Source: Lepidostoma basale (lineage: Eukaryota; Arthropoda; Insecta; Trichoptera; Lepidostomatidae). Taken from it: a stretch of 64,000 bases of DNA. Under the pieces are notes generated by a model that made no database searches, was not told the DNA's origin, and saw only the letters and a list, made by a program, of their open reading frames with translations. The position numbers and the translations under genes were made by a program. This document shows positions 55,349 to 64,000 of this stretch, one piece after another; within the stretch, counting starts at the first letter, position 1, and every line of letters starts with the position of its first letter. The DNA is taken from NCBI GenBank assembly GCA_022606425.2, contig JAHDVF020001472.1:103707-167706 (forward strand), written 5' to 3'.

Positions 55349-56111
55349 TGTACGGGACGCACTGGACGTCCCTGTAATTTTTATTTGTGGCGCCGACTGC
55401 TGCTCGTCTCCGATGTAGTCCACGGGGAAAGGGGCGTGATGCTACTTAACTCTCGTACCGAAAGCGGGCGAAAAAATAATAAGCAAGTTATATTTAGTCG
55501 GCGATCGGTAGAGAGTGAAGCGTGATGCGAAGTGGGGTGTGCGAGGGCTCAGCCTTTATAAAGGCTATTTTCAACTGATGCTCTTGGCAGGCTCTAGGCA
55601 TGCACTGATTTGCTCTGCCCAGGGCCCACCTATTTATACGATTTGCCGGCGGCGGTCCCGGTAGCAGTGCCACCTGGCGGCACTTTCTCAAAGCTACCTG
55701 CCGGCCGCGAGGCCTCCCACTGTTTTCGCCACCCCACGCTTCGACCGTTCACACTTCACTCCGTCCCGACCGCCTCGTTTATTCCTTATGATCAATTATA
55801 CAAGAAAAATACAAAAAAGAGGACTTATACTCTAAATACACAAAGTTGCGACGTTAAAACCGGGAGCTAAAATGTACGGGGAGAATTGTGGGACTGGCCA
55901 AAATGGACGCCGCGGACCCCTGTGTGCCCTCTCTCGCTCGCACACAGCTTGCTGGCCTCGGCGTCCTATGTAGCAGACTTTCAGCGCAGTCCCCTCTCTC
56001 CGCCCGTTACCTAATTCAGCCCACGATTCCAACGCCGCACAAACACAAATAGATAGATGAAATTAAGTGATAATATCGGGAAGTTTTAATCGCCCCCGTA
56101 CGTCCGATACA
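55349..56111 (-). repeat. 5' LTR of the BEL/Pao element (763 bp)
   Basis: Same ends as the other LTR. A TATAAATA box on the minus strand (55631-55638) and AATAAA (55380-55385) are in the order expected for U3-R-U5. Confidence 0.96.
55631..55638 (-). promoter_or_regulatory. Candidate TATA box in the 5' LTR
   Basis: TATAAATA (context CGTATAAATAGG) on the minus strand within U3; a second TTTATAAAGG lies about 70 bases downstream. Which one is used cannot be told. Confidence 0.5.
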
Positions 56112-56193
56112 CTGTGTGTGTTCGAGATGTGGTTGCACAGAAGAATGCTTCGCATACCGTGGACAGATTTCTTCAGCAATTTGGAGGTTTTGA
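56112..56193 (+). mobile_element. LINE L-A, 5' part, beside the BEL/Pao
   Basis: Frame reads FEMWLHRRMLRIPWTDFFSN then LEVLK, as in 46606-47085. It breaks off at GGAGGTTTTGA (56183-56193), where L-B begins. Confidence 0.78.
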
Positions 56194-56488
56194 AGGAGGA
56201 GAAGGTTGGTTGGCAGATCGTGTCCGCAACGTAGACATAAGAAAAACTTGCGAAATAGAGGATATCGTTCAGTGGAGTAGATCCAGAAGAAGATACTGGA
56301 GGGACCATGTAGCCCGAATGGATGGTGACAGACTTGCATATACAGCCGCTTACGGAATCCCCTCCGGACACCGCCCGCCTGGAAGACCGCCTAAGAGATG
56401 GAGGGACAGCTGGATCTCATCATCCGACGAGATGTGATTTCTGTGTCACAGATCGTCAGATCTATTAAAAGAAGAAGAAGAAGAAGAA
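56194..56488 (+). mobile_element. LINE L-B tail inserted in L-A
   Basis: Frame reads DRVRNVDIRKTCEIEDIVQW, RRRYWRDHVARMDGDRL and [20 protein letters not shown], then a (GAA)8-like tail. The 11 bases GGAGGTTTTGA occur on both sides (56183-56193 and 56489-56499), a LINE target duplication. Confidence 0.85.
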
Positions 56489-56787
56489 GGAGGTTTTGAG
56501 GAGAGCCAATTGTAGTGGACAACTGCTAAAGGACGTTAAGGTCCGTAAGATTTCATATCTGGGTCACATTCTGCGGGGACATAAATACAGTTTACTCCAA
56601 CTAATACTGATGGGAAAAATTGAGGGGCAGCGTGGTCCTGGTAGAAGGCAAACTTGGCTGTGCAACATAAGACTGGACCGGGATGAGACACGTGGGGGAG
56701 CTGTTCCGGGTTGCGCAAGATAGAGAAGCCTCCGCCGGAGTGATTGCCAACGTCAGGGGGACCTGATACGGCACGCGAAGAAAAAGA
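56489..56787 (+). mobile_element. LINE L-A, 3' part
   Basis: Resumes after the L-B insertion as VLRRANCSGQLLKDVKVRKI, GHILRGHKYSLLQLILMGKI, then PGRRQTWLCNIRL, ending GAAGAAAAAGAAG at about 56787. Frameshifts are present near 56655 and 56690. Confidence 0.82.
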
Positions 56788-56945
56788 AGTCTATCTTGTA
56801 AACCATTGACTATGGCACGCCATGCGCTCCTGTCACCCGTCAGTCTCCAGACTGCAGCTAATGAGAGACCAGTCAGCTCCTTGACTTGGTCGTCTTTCCC
56901 TCCACTTTACCCCAGATGATGAGCTTTTCAAGGTTGTCTTGATCT
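56788..56945 (-). mobile_element. LINE L-C tail, right flank of the nest
   Basis: GTCTATCTTGTAAACCATTG repeats the left-flank GTCTATCCTGT (48599-48608), the duplication made by L-A. The minus strand reads frames such as GHITLRDQDNLEKLIIWGKV and GDRSAWRAIVNGLQ, a post-RT LINE tail. Confidence 0.68.
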
Positions 56946-57780
56946 CTCAGGGTTATGTGCCCAAAATACTATAAACACTCTCTGAGAGCACATCCGCGAG
57001 AGTCATGCTTTGATACTCAGTTGGTCAATGATCGATTGAACTTTTTTCTCGTTTGTAGTATTAATTTTGAAACAGATTTAAACCCCTCCCTCTTCTTCTG
57101 TTTTCTTTACAACTGTGTCCTGTTAATGCTCGAGGTCCTCAGATATAGACGTCCAGCTTTCTCACCATTTTTGGATGGTCTTCTTGAAGATCGACTACCC
57201 GTTGGTACTTTTCCAATCTCTCCAGTAAAGTCTTCTCGGTCAATCCTATCGAAAATCATCTTCGACATCGCAAATCATACATATTTCGGATTCTTTTTTA
57301 CCGTTCCCGCAATGAATCGGAGTATCCTCATTTTTGTGGTTCATAAGATACTGTTATACATAAGATAATGAAGTTAGCCCTAGTTTAAAATTATAAATTA
57401 AATCCGTTTTATTCAAATGAAACATTATTAATTTATAACGGTCGTGTTTTCCGAGTCCCTTTATTAATTTCTAAGCGTGTTTAAGAACAATCGATATCCG
57501 CTTTAAGTCTAGCTTTAGCAACGAGTTTAATTATTAACATCATTGATACATAAATTAGGAGTAGATTTAAGTTTTTGTAGAAACAAATTTAATAAATACA
57601 GAACATTTTAAAATATTTTTCAGATTCGAAACTATTTCCTGGAATATAAATTATTACAAACTTATACTAAACAGAGCTCATTTCAATATTGAACTAAAAC
57701 CAAATGTAAATATTGGATTGATAACTTTTTCTATATATTTGCCATCACTCTGTGTTGTGGATTCACATTTGAATAACTTA
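56946..57780. other. Stretch with unrecognised ORF
   Basis: A 137-residue plus-strand ORF (56955-57368) shows no domain I recognise; the region may be the further 5' part of L-C read on the wrong strand. 57370-57780 is AT-rich with no feature. Confidence 0.35.
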
Positions 57781-57784
57781 AAAA

Positions 57785-58985
57785 AATACCACCATATTCT
57801 GTTACCAAATAATTTACATCTTCGTCTCTATTTAGATACAATTAATTCTTAATGATGAATATACCCGTAATGGGTAAACAGATACACGGGCAAAAGGTAG
57901 ACGTGATAAGGTTTAGGCTTGCAATTAATAAAAGGTCGAAAATAATATAATCAAATAATATAGACCTAAAACTGAGAATACTCCTCATCAAGACCTATGT
58001 ATGGAGTATCTTGATGTACGGCTGCGAGACATGGTGCCTATCCGAAAGAGATAAACGGAGACTAGAGGCTTTTGAGATGTGGTCCTATAGAAGACTATTA
58101 GGAATTTCTTGGAGAGACCACATCACGAATGATGAGGTTCTTCAATGAATCGAAGGTGGAAGGCACCTGCTCAGGACCTTGTCCGAAAGGCGTGCAAGAT
58201 GGATCGGCCATGTAATACGTCAAGAAGGCCTCTTGCATGCCATAATGGAGGATATGACCGAGGGGACAAACTCTAGGGGACGCCCACGCCGAGAATACCT
58301 GGACGACCTGTTGGTGGACGTGCGCTGCTCATCATATGCAGATTTCAAAAGAGCCGCACAAGACAGGGAAGAATGGAAGAGAAGAATAGAAGAAATTGCT
58401 GCAAACCAATCCCAGGATTGAAACTTTCTAACTCTAAGTAAATGGGTAAAATCCAGTATTTGTCTACAAGTATTTGTATGCATTCAAAAAAACAAAACGT
58501 TGTATAAAAACTGGTAAAAATTAATAAGCATATAAAATTTGGAGAGTTTTCTCCAGGCGTTATCTAGTAATATGTGATAATTGGGTTGATAGCCTTTCAC
58601 ATTACATTAATAAAGATTTTCTGCTTAATGCTTACCTCTAGTCTCAATAGATGGCGCTAGTGTAGATTGAACTAAAATATGTGAATGTTTCTCAACATGG
58701 TAGCATATACTCGTATACAACTTTTAAATAATTGTCAGATGTGATGTTCGTAGAAGGGCGGAATGAGGAATGTTGTATTACATAAAGCGATCGCTTAACC
58801 CAACCAATGACAGGTCATAAGTCTTGTAAACGCCTCGACCACCATATTCTTTTTCCAAATAATTTACATCTTCGTCTCTATTGAGATTCAATTAATTCTT
58901 AATACACCCGTTAATACACCCGTAATGGGTAAAATCCAGTATTTGTCTACAAGTATTTGTATACATTCAAGAAACAAAATCTTGA
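57785..58985. mobile_element. P2 long-hairpin MITE copies, one split by a LINE
   Basis: A first right arm (57790-57883: ACCACCATATTCTG, TCTTCGTCTC, ACAATTAATTCTTAATG) with the family tail AATGGGTAAA is broken off by LINE L-D. The tail resumes at 58437 (AATGGGTAAAATCCAGTATT, ACAAGTATTTGTATGCATTC). A second half copy follows from about 58600 (TCAATAGATGGCGCTAGTGT) to 58985 with the same arm and tail. Confidence 0.7.
57884..58436 (+). mobile_element. LINE L-D tail inserted in a P2 MITE
   Basis: Frames read [38 protein letters not shown], then the open 80-residue frame ARWIGHVIRQEGLLHAIMED to GRPRREYLDDLLVDVR and EEWKRRIEEIAANQSQD. AATGGGTAAA on both sides (about 57874 and 58440) is the target duplication. 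One stop lies near 58147. Confidence 0.85.
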
Positions 58986-59044
58986 AGAAAAAAAATTGTA
59001 TTTTCAAGCCTTTTGCTAGGCGAAATATGTAATTCCCATAGATT

Positions 59045-59225
59045 ATCATTAACTAACTAACTAACCATCACGCCATTTCCCAGGAGGGGTAGGCAGAGAG
59101 GATGGATCGCCACTATGCTCTGTACTGGCATACCTCTCGGGCTTCCTCTACGTTCATACGTCGTACCATTCACGCACGTCGATTATTCCGACTTCGAATG
59201 TGACCGCCTTATAGTAATTGATTAT
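59045..59225 (-). mobile_element. LINE tail, family L-GTTA
   Basis: (AACT)n then CCATCACGCCATTTCCCAGG and, on the minus strand, RRACVNGTT-like remnants of the C-terminal CMTRCMNVEE block. Short and degenerate, within an FB1 copy (arms near 59020 and 59235). Confidence 0.65.
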
Positions 59226-59234
59226 CATTAAACT

Positions 59235-59720
59235 TCTATAAAACAGACCTTTTCATTTACATTAATGATATAATAACTTGCCTTTAACATCATTGTTTAA
59301 AAAACAATATGCGAAAATTGATGTTTTTATAATGGTATTAAAATTCTAACCTATTTTTTAAAAAGGGGTTATTTATGAATCTGAATATTTTTGTGTTGAG
59401 AGAAACCTTAATGTTATTTTTTTATTGAAGCCTTCGATAATTTTAGACTCAGTTTACACAAAGCGAAGCCGTCGTTTACTTTCAAAGCAATTTAATTTCA
59501 ATCTGAAACAAAATGTTCTTGTTCGTTTTGCGCGCGCTCTCTTTTTCGCAATCTTAGTGTAAGAGCGAGACAAAATTTTCAATTTCCTCTGTACAGGGAA
59601 AACCGTTGGCAGGGCATTTTACAACGAGGGGTGATAACTGCAGTCAGGTCTAGCTAATATCAAATACAGGGTGTAGACGCCAACAAATAGCAGAGTAAGA
59701 ACTGGTTACATCATTGTATT
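59235..59720. other. Stretch without recognised feature
   Basis: Includes an FB1 right-arm remnant at 59235-59300. The rest has no ORF or repeat I recognise. Confidence 0.35.
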
Positions 59721-59723
59721 ATA

Positions 59724-59915
59724 ACTGGTTATGTATGGAAGCGAAGCATGGAACTGGCAAAATAAGGATGAAAGTAGAATAAATGCAGTAGAAATGAGAT
59801 CTCTTAGACAAATGTGTGGATACTCTGTGTATGATAGAGTGTCGAATGAAAATATAAGAAGTGAATGCGGTGCGAATGACGGTGTCATGAACAAAATAAT
59901 GAAAGGACACTTAGA
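59724..59915 (+). mobile_element. LINE fragment, family L-GTTA, internal piece
   Basis: Open frame YGSEAWNWQNKDESRINAVE, MRSLRQMCGYSVYDRVSNEN and ANDGVMNKIMKG, then an abrupt switch to an opposite-strand L-A fragment. Nearly identical to 62396-62575. Confidence 0.82.
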
Positions 59916-60115
59916 GCAGGTTCTGAACTCTGCTCATTCTTGTCCATTTTCTTACATTTTGCAGCCAGGACCACTGTCTTCTACCAACTTCCCGACGTTC
60001 CTTTATTTTACTCAATAATATCAATCAAAGGAGGTGGAGACATGACCCAAATATGATATCTTTCTAACTTTCACACTCGACAGCAGCTCTCTATTGGCTC
60101 TAGCATATCTCTAAT
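59916..60115 (-). mobile_element. LINE fragment, family L-A
   Basis: The minus strand matches the L-A 3' part (AGAGCCAATAGAGAGCTGCT, GTTGGTAGAAGACAGTGGTC). It has lost its (GAA)n tail at the junction with L-GTTA, suggesting a deletion or recombination. Confidence 0.65.
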
Positions 60116-60400
60116 ATGTTAAATTGCTTTATTTTTTTTCTTATCTTTGTGTTTTCTTTGTAATTATTTTTTTATTTATTATATATTTTCTTATTATTCT
60201 TTCATTCTTGCAGCACACATTATGAGTGTTTTTTATTTTTAATTTTTATTATTTTTATTTTCTTATTTTTTGTAATTATAAACGATTTGGATTTATATAC
60301 AAATGATGTTTATGAGTAATATATTCTATGTTCAGATAAACAAATTAAATTAATATCTTTTATGTTCGCCATACTTTGTATTGTAGATAATTTATTTGTC
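60116..60400. repeat. T-rich low-complexity stretch
   Basis: Runs such as TTATTTTTATTTTCTTATTTTT between 60140 and 60280; no gene. Confidence 0.6.
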
Positions 60401-60404
60401 TATA

Positions 60405-60785
60405 CAACTAACACTAACCAGTCCTACTTCTGTGATACATATTATAAAGATACATGTTTAAAATATTATAATATTGTATACAAACGTGTATAACGTTGTA
60501 TACGTGGGGCGAAAAGAGAGGGATGGAGTGCCGCATCGGTTAAAGTGTGACAGTCCATTCTTTCTGCCTACCCTTTCGGGGAGACGGCGTGATGGTTAGT
60601 TAGTTAGTTTGTATACAAATATGATCAATTTTGACAGACCAATTTTATAATATTTTAAATACCTATGTATCTTTATAATACCTATGTATCACTGAAGAAG
60701 GACTGGTTGTCCGAAACATGTCTGATATGTAATTTGAGTAGTATTGTAGGTATATACAAAGTATATAAAAAAAGACAAATAAATT
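60405..60785. mobile_element. FB4 hairpin element split by an L-GTTA end
   Basis: Inverted arms CCAGTCCTACTTCTGTGATACA (about 60420) and TGTATCACTGAAGAAGGACTGG (about 60686) belong to the family at 28640-28945, including TGTCCGAAACATGTC. The L-GTTA 3' end (60503-60609) sits between, with TGTATAC on both sides. Confidence 0.65.
60503..60610 (+). mobile_element. L-GTTA LINE 3' end, short variant
   Basis: GTGGGGCGAAAAGAGAGGGA, GTGCCGCATCGGTTAAAGTG, CCTTTCGGGGAGACGGCGTG and (GTTA)n. Same non-coding subfamily as 34655-34800. Confidence 0.75.
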
Positions 60786-60894
60786 AAATTTATTAATTGG
60801 TATGGATACAAACTATTGTATTGTGTACTAAGCGATAAATATTAAAAATAAAAATAACAAAAAATAATAATCACAAACAACAACAACAACAAAC

Positions 60895-61312
60895 CATCAC
60901 GCCGTTTGCCCGCAGGGGTAGGCAGAGAGAATGGACCGCCACACTACTCTATCCTGGCACACCTCTCTAGATTCCTCCACATTCATACATCGAGTCATAC
61001 ACACACGTCGATTCTTCCAGCTTCTGACATGACCAACCTTTAATATTCGATTAATTTGGTCATGCCATGTTTTCTTCGGTCTACCTCGACTCCTTACTCC
61101 ATTTATATCGTTAATGTATACTTTTTTAACCATTCTTTCTTCAACCATGCGCTCCATATGTCCGAACCAACGCAGCGAACCTTTCATAATTTTGTTCATA
61201 ATACCTTCTTTCGCTCTACATTCCTTCCTAATATCAGCATTTGAGATTCTGTCGTACATCGTTCTACCACACATACGTCTTAGGGACCTCATCTCTACCG
61301 CATTTATTCTGC
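60895..61312 (-). mobile_element. LINE tail, family L-GTTA, open frame
   Basis: A 131-residue minus-strand frame without breaks: [60 protein letters not shown] and RRVCMTRCMNVEESREVCQD, to AYPCGQTA. The A-run that is frameshifted elsewhere keeps frame here. Its 3' tail is (GTT)n instead of (GTTA)n. Confidence 0.87.
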
Positions 61313-61344
61313 ATAATCACAAATAACTGTTTAACACAAATTGA

Positions 61345-61500
61345 TGGTTGAGGTATAAATATTGTAAAACTCCAGTATTAATTTACAATAGTAAACACGA
61401 TTGTTTAGTGGTTTTACTTGGATTTAATTTATATAAATTGTGAAAAATTTGTTTCGCATTGCGAGGGCATTCTCAAACTGAGTTTGCGCTGATCCATCAC
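61345..61500. mobile_element. FB3 hairpin MITE, half copy
   Basis: GATGGTTGAGGTATAAATAT, then GATTGTTTAGTGGTTTTACTTGG and TTTGTTTCGCATTGCGAGGGC, as in the insert at 15713-15930, but only one arm is present. Confidence 0.6.
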
Positions 61501-61734
61501 TTTCGTCATCGGTCATCGGCTTAGTTAGGCTGAGAATCTATTGTGTCAGGAGTTTTGATTGTGCATGCAATGTATTTCACCATTGCAATATGCTGGTACA
61601 GCAGTCTCAGTCCATTGCCTCGACTCGTGTGGTCTCGTGTTTTTGGGCAAAGTCCTGCATGGTTTGTTGACCCCACATGCTTATTCTATTGGCGAGAGTC
61701 AACGTCGAGGGGACCTGACATGACACCGGGAGAA
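61501..61734. other. Stretch without recognised feature
   Basis: A plus-strand ORF over 61543-61797 has no motif I recognise and runs into the LINE on the opposite strand. Confidence 0.3.
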
Positions 61735-62245
61735 GAATCTAGAGTATTTTATACAACACAGGAGACAAGATATCTTCTTTTTCTTCTTCTTTGCTAGTCT
61801 TTATCCCTCCACTGCTGGATATAAGCCTCTTCCAATTTCTTCCACTCGTCTCTATCCTGCCCTCTTTGTATCCAAGATTTTCCAACCCTTTTGACAATAT
61901 CATCGGTCCATCTCGTCGGTGGCCTTCCGACACTTCGCCTATTTCCCCATGGTCTCCAACTGAGTATCCTGGGTGCCCATCTGTTGCCACCCTGTCTAGC
62001 CAAGTGTCCAGCCCATTGCCATTTAAATTTTGCCACTCGGTCCATGACGTTAGCAACCCTGATGCGGCGTCTGATTTCTTCATTTCTTATGCGGTCACGC
62101 AAGCTCACACCAAGTATCTGTCTTTCCATGGACCTCTGTGTACACTTGAGCCTGTGGACACTTTTTGCTGTAAGAGTTGTTGTCTCTAGTCCGTATGTCA
62201 TCATAGGCAGTATACACATGTCGTAGACCTTTCTTATCAAGGTAT
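61735..62245 (-). mobile_element. LINE tail, family L-E, open frame
   Basis: A 148-residue minus-strand frame: MIRKVYDMCILPMMTYGLET, HRLKCTQRSMERQILGVSLR, DRVAKFKWQWAGHLARQGGN, WAPRILSWRPWGNRRSVGRP and PTRWTDDIV, stop, then AAGAAGAAGAAAAAG. This is the best-preserved member of L-E in the window and shows what the broken copies at 1990, 16440 and 32865 derive from. Confidence 0.87.
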
Positions 62246-62369
62246 CAATGAATACAATTTAAAAAGAAAATTAATTCCGTTATTGACGGTTGTGGTTTTT
62301 ATTTTGTAAGATTCCATTATAAATAATAATGAAAACGCATTTTTTTTATTAGTTTTATAGTATTTATTT

Positions 62370-62880
62370 ATTTATATGTTCTTCTACCGACCCTTTTGTA
62401 TGGAAGCAAAGCATGGAACTGGCAAAATAAGGATGAAAGTAGAATAAATGCAGTAGAAATGAGATCTCTTAGACAAATGTGTGGATACTCTGTGTATGAT
62501 AGAGTGTCGAATGAAAATATAAGAAGTGAATGCGGTGCGAATGATGGTGTTATGAACAAAATAATGAAAGGATCATTAAGATGGTTTGGACACATGGAAA
62601 AAGTGAATGACGAAAGAATGGTAAAAAAATATATGTTAACGATGTAAATGGAACTAGAAATATAGTAAGACCGAGGAAAACGTGGCACGATCAAATAAAT
62701 CAAATATTGAATGTCGGCCACGTGAGGAGTCAGAGAAATCGACGCGCGTGCATGACACGATGTATGAATGTTGAGGAAGTGAGAGAAATATGTCAGAAAA
62801 GAAAAGTGTGGCAGTCCATTCTTTCTGCCTATCCCTTCGGGGAGACGGCGTTATGTTTAGGTAGTTAGTTTTAAAATATT
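62370..62880 (+). mobile_element. LINE tail, family L-GTTA
   Basis: YGSKAWNWQNKDESRINAVE, GSLRWFGHMEKVNDERMVKK, then a one-base slip in the A-run at about 62622, then [18 protein letters not shown] and RACMTRCMNVEEVREICQK to the GGGGAGACGGCGTTATG end. Confidence 0.85.
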
Positions 62881-63109
62881 GTTACAAATTTGTTTCACCT
62901 TTCGAGGGCGTTCTGATACTAAACTTTGTAACAAGTATTTATTTATAAATAAATAAACTACTGTAAAACCCAAAAATCACTCGCGTTTTTATTATTATTT
63001 ATTTATTACATTGTTATAGCAAATAATGTATTTTGAATTTATAATTTTACATTTTTTGTGTTACATATTTAAAAATTTAAAGTATTTTTATTATTTACTA
63101 CATCTTCAT

Positions 63110-63625
63110 TTACTGGGCTCTAAGTTCCTCAGCAGGAATATCAAACTTTTCATATATAAGACTATCATAAGACCGGTAGTCACCTACGGCTGTGAGACAT
63201 GGTCTCTAACGCAGAGAGAGGAAGGCAGGCTGGCAGTTTTTGAGAGGAAAATACTGAGAAAATTTTGTGGACCCACGCTGGAGGATGGGACTTACAGAAT
63301 AAAAAAAAACTTGAACTTGAAGTACTGATTAACCAGAAAACAGTAGTAAGATTCTGTAAGTCTCAACGCCTGTGGTGGGCTGGCCATGTGGAAAGAATGC
63401 CAGAGGGTAAAACACGACAAATTATATCCAGATGGGTGCCCCGCGAAAAGAGACCAAGAGGCAGACCGAGGAAAAGATGGGCGGATCGCGTGCAAGAAGA
63501 TTGGGAGAAAATGGAAAGATCTGGGGAATGGAAAGAGATGGCCAGGGACAGAAGTCAGTGGAGGACCGTTGTGGAGGAGGCCAAGTCCCACACCGGGATG
63601 TAGCGCCGAGAAATGAATGAATGAA
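63110..63625 (+). mobile_element. LINE tail, family L-F
   Basis: First frame KLFIYKTIIRPVVTYGCETW, REEGRLAVFERKILRKFCGP; then a slip in the A-run at 63301-63309; second frame QRLWWAGHVERMPEGKTRQI, RPRGRPRKRWADRVQEDWEK, SQWRTVVEEAKSHTGM and stop. It ends in (GAAT)n (AATGAATGAATGAAC). Post-RT domain of an RTE-like LINE with a single break. Confidence 0.87.
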
Positions 63626-64000
63626 CTACATTTAAGAATATTTTTATTATTTAAATTATTAATCAATTCAGACGTAGCAAAAAAAAGTATTGGCCTCTTC
63701 ATAAAACTATTACATTAAATGACGACTAAAGAAACGGATAGAATTAAAACCGGTTTGGGTTAAAAGTGATAATTTTCATAAAAATAAATAAATACAACAT
63801 TGTACAGGTGGCGCAAATTGACCTTTATGGTACCTTTTTTATAATCGCAGTAAAATGGGAGCTTTCATTCCCATCGTCGGGGATAGATTTTAAAAATATT
63901 GTGTACATTTATGACAGCGTTAAGAATAATCTTCTAACTGCGATTGTAAAAAAAAAACGTACATATTTCAACCAAAAATCATTTTGTACAACCTTATAGG
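63626..64000. other. AT-rich end of window, no gene seen
   Basis: A 77-residue plus-strand ORF runs to the window edge without any recognisable motif. Confidence 0.35.

Larger units (their letters stand above)
48610..56111 (-). mobile_element. BEL/Pao LTR retrotransposon, full-length, 7.5 kb
   Basis: Left LTR 48610-49374, right LTR 55349-56111, both TG...CA on the minus strand (TGTATCGGACG to GTCCCGTACA). The 5-bp duplication CTGTG flanks it (48605-48609 and 56112-56116). Transcription runs from the right LTR leftward. A primer-binding site, one long gag-pol ORF and a polypurine tract are in place. By eye the LTRs differ only by two single-base length changes in homopolymer runs. GC content is far above its surroundings. 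No envelope-like ORF follows the integrase. Confidence 0.96.

Noticed and set aside
49766..55525. Many ORFs of 60-200 codons on the plus strand across the BEL/Pao element
   Set aside because: They are GC-driven antisense shadows of the gag-pol frame and the LTR, without domains of their own.
56955..57368. 137-residue plus-strand ORF
   Set aside because: No known domain; it adjoins an opposite-strand LINE tail and may be its shadow.
1..64000. tRNA, rRNA or other structural RNA genes
   Set aside because: None was recognised by eye; a covariance-model scan was not possible, so small RNAs cannot be excluded.

Overview
This is AT-rich eukaryotic DNA from an insect, most likely a moth or butterfly (Lepidoptera). 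The basis is intron-split genes, a Rebers-Riddiford-type cuticle protein, a tRNA-Tyr-primed BEL/Pao element, a mariner, and very many 5'-truncated LINE tails and long-hairpin MITEs. The order is an inference. LINE and MITE family names used here (L-GTTA, L-A to L-H, FB1 to FB4, P2, R1) are my own labels.

Host genes. (1) The 3' two exons of a cuticular protein gene lie on the plus strand (1721-1926 and 2654-2789); the signal-peptide exon is not seen. (2) A cyclic-nucleotide-gated (CNG) channel subunit of beta type lies on the minus strand, in twelve phase-compatible exons from 33925 down to 13001 (2319 nt, about 772 residues, 5' end missing). It carries S1-S6, the pore, the C-linker, the cyclic-nucleotide-binding domain, and a candidate Lys/Cys-rich last exon. 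No other host gene was recognised.

Layout. 1-13 kb: end of the cuticle gene, then intergenic DNA with MITEs (foldback, PIF/Harbinger-like, hAT-like with a nested MITE, one with subterminal repeats). 13-34 kb: the CNG gene, whose introns hold LINE tails, foldback elements, a deleted piggyBac that keeps its Cys-rich tail domain, and a 26-bp tandem array. 34-48 kb: LINE tails, an apparently intact mariner (40657-41912), and the longest copy of the LINE ending in (GTTA)n. 48.6-57.4 kb: a stratified nest in which LINE L-C was hit by L-A, which was then hit by L-B and by a full-length BEL/Pao element (48610-56111) with near-identical LTRs. 57-64 kb: more LINE tails and a LINE inserted in a long-hairpin MITE.

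The host genes show no sign of working together. The window is best read as two genes in a region with many generations of transposition, the youngest events being the BEL/Pao and the mariner. All family assignments come from reading motifs by eye; no database search was run.
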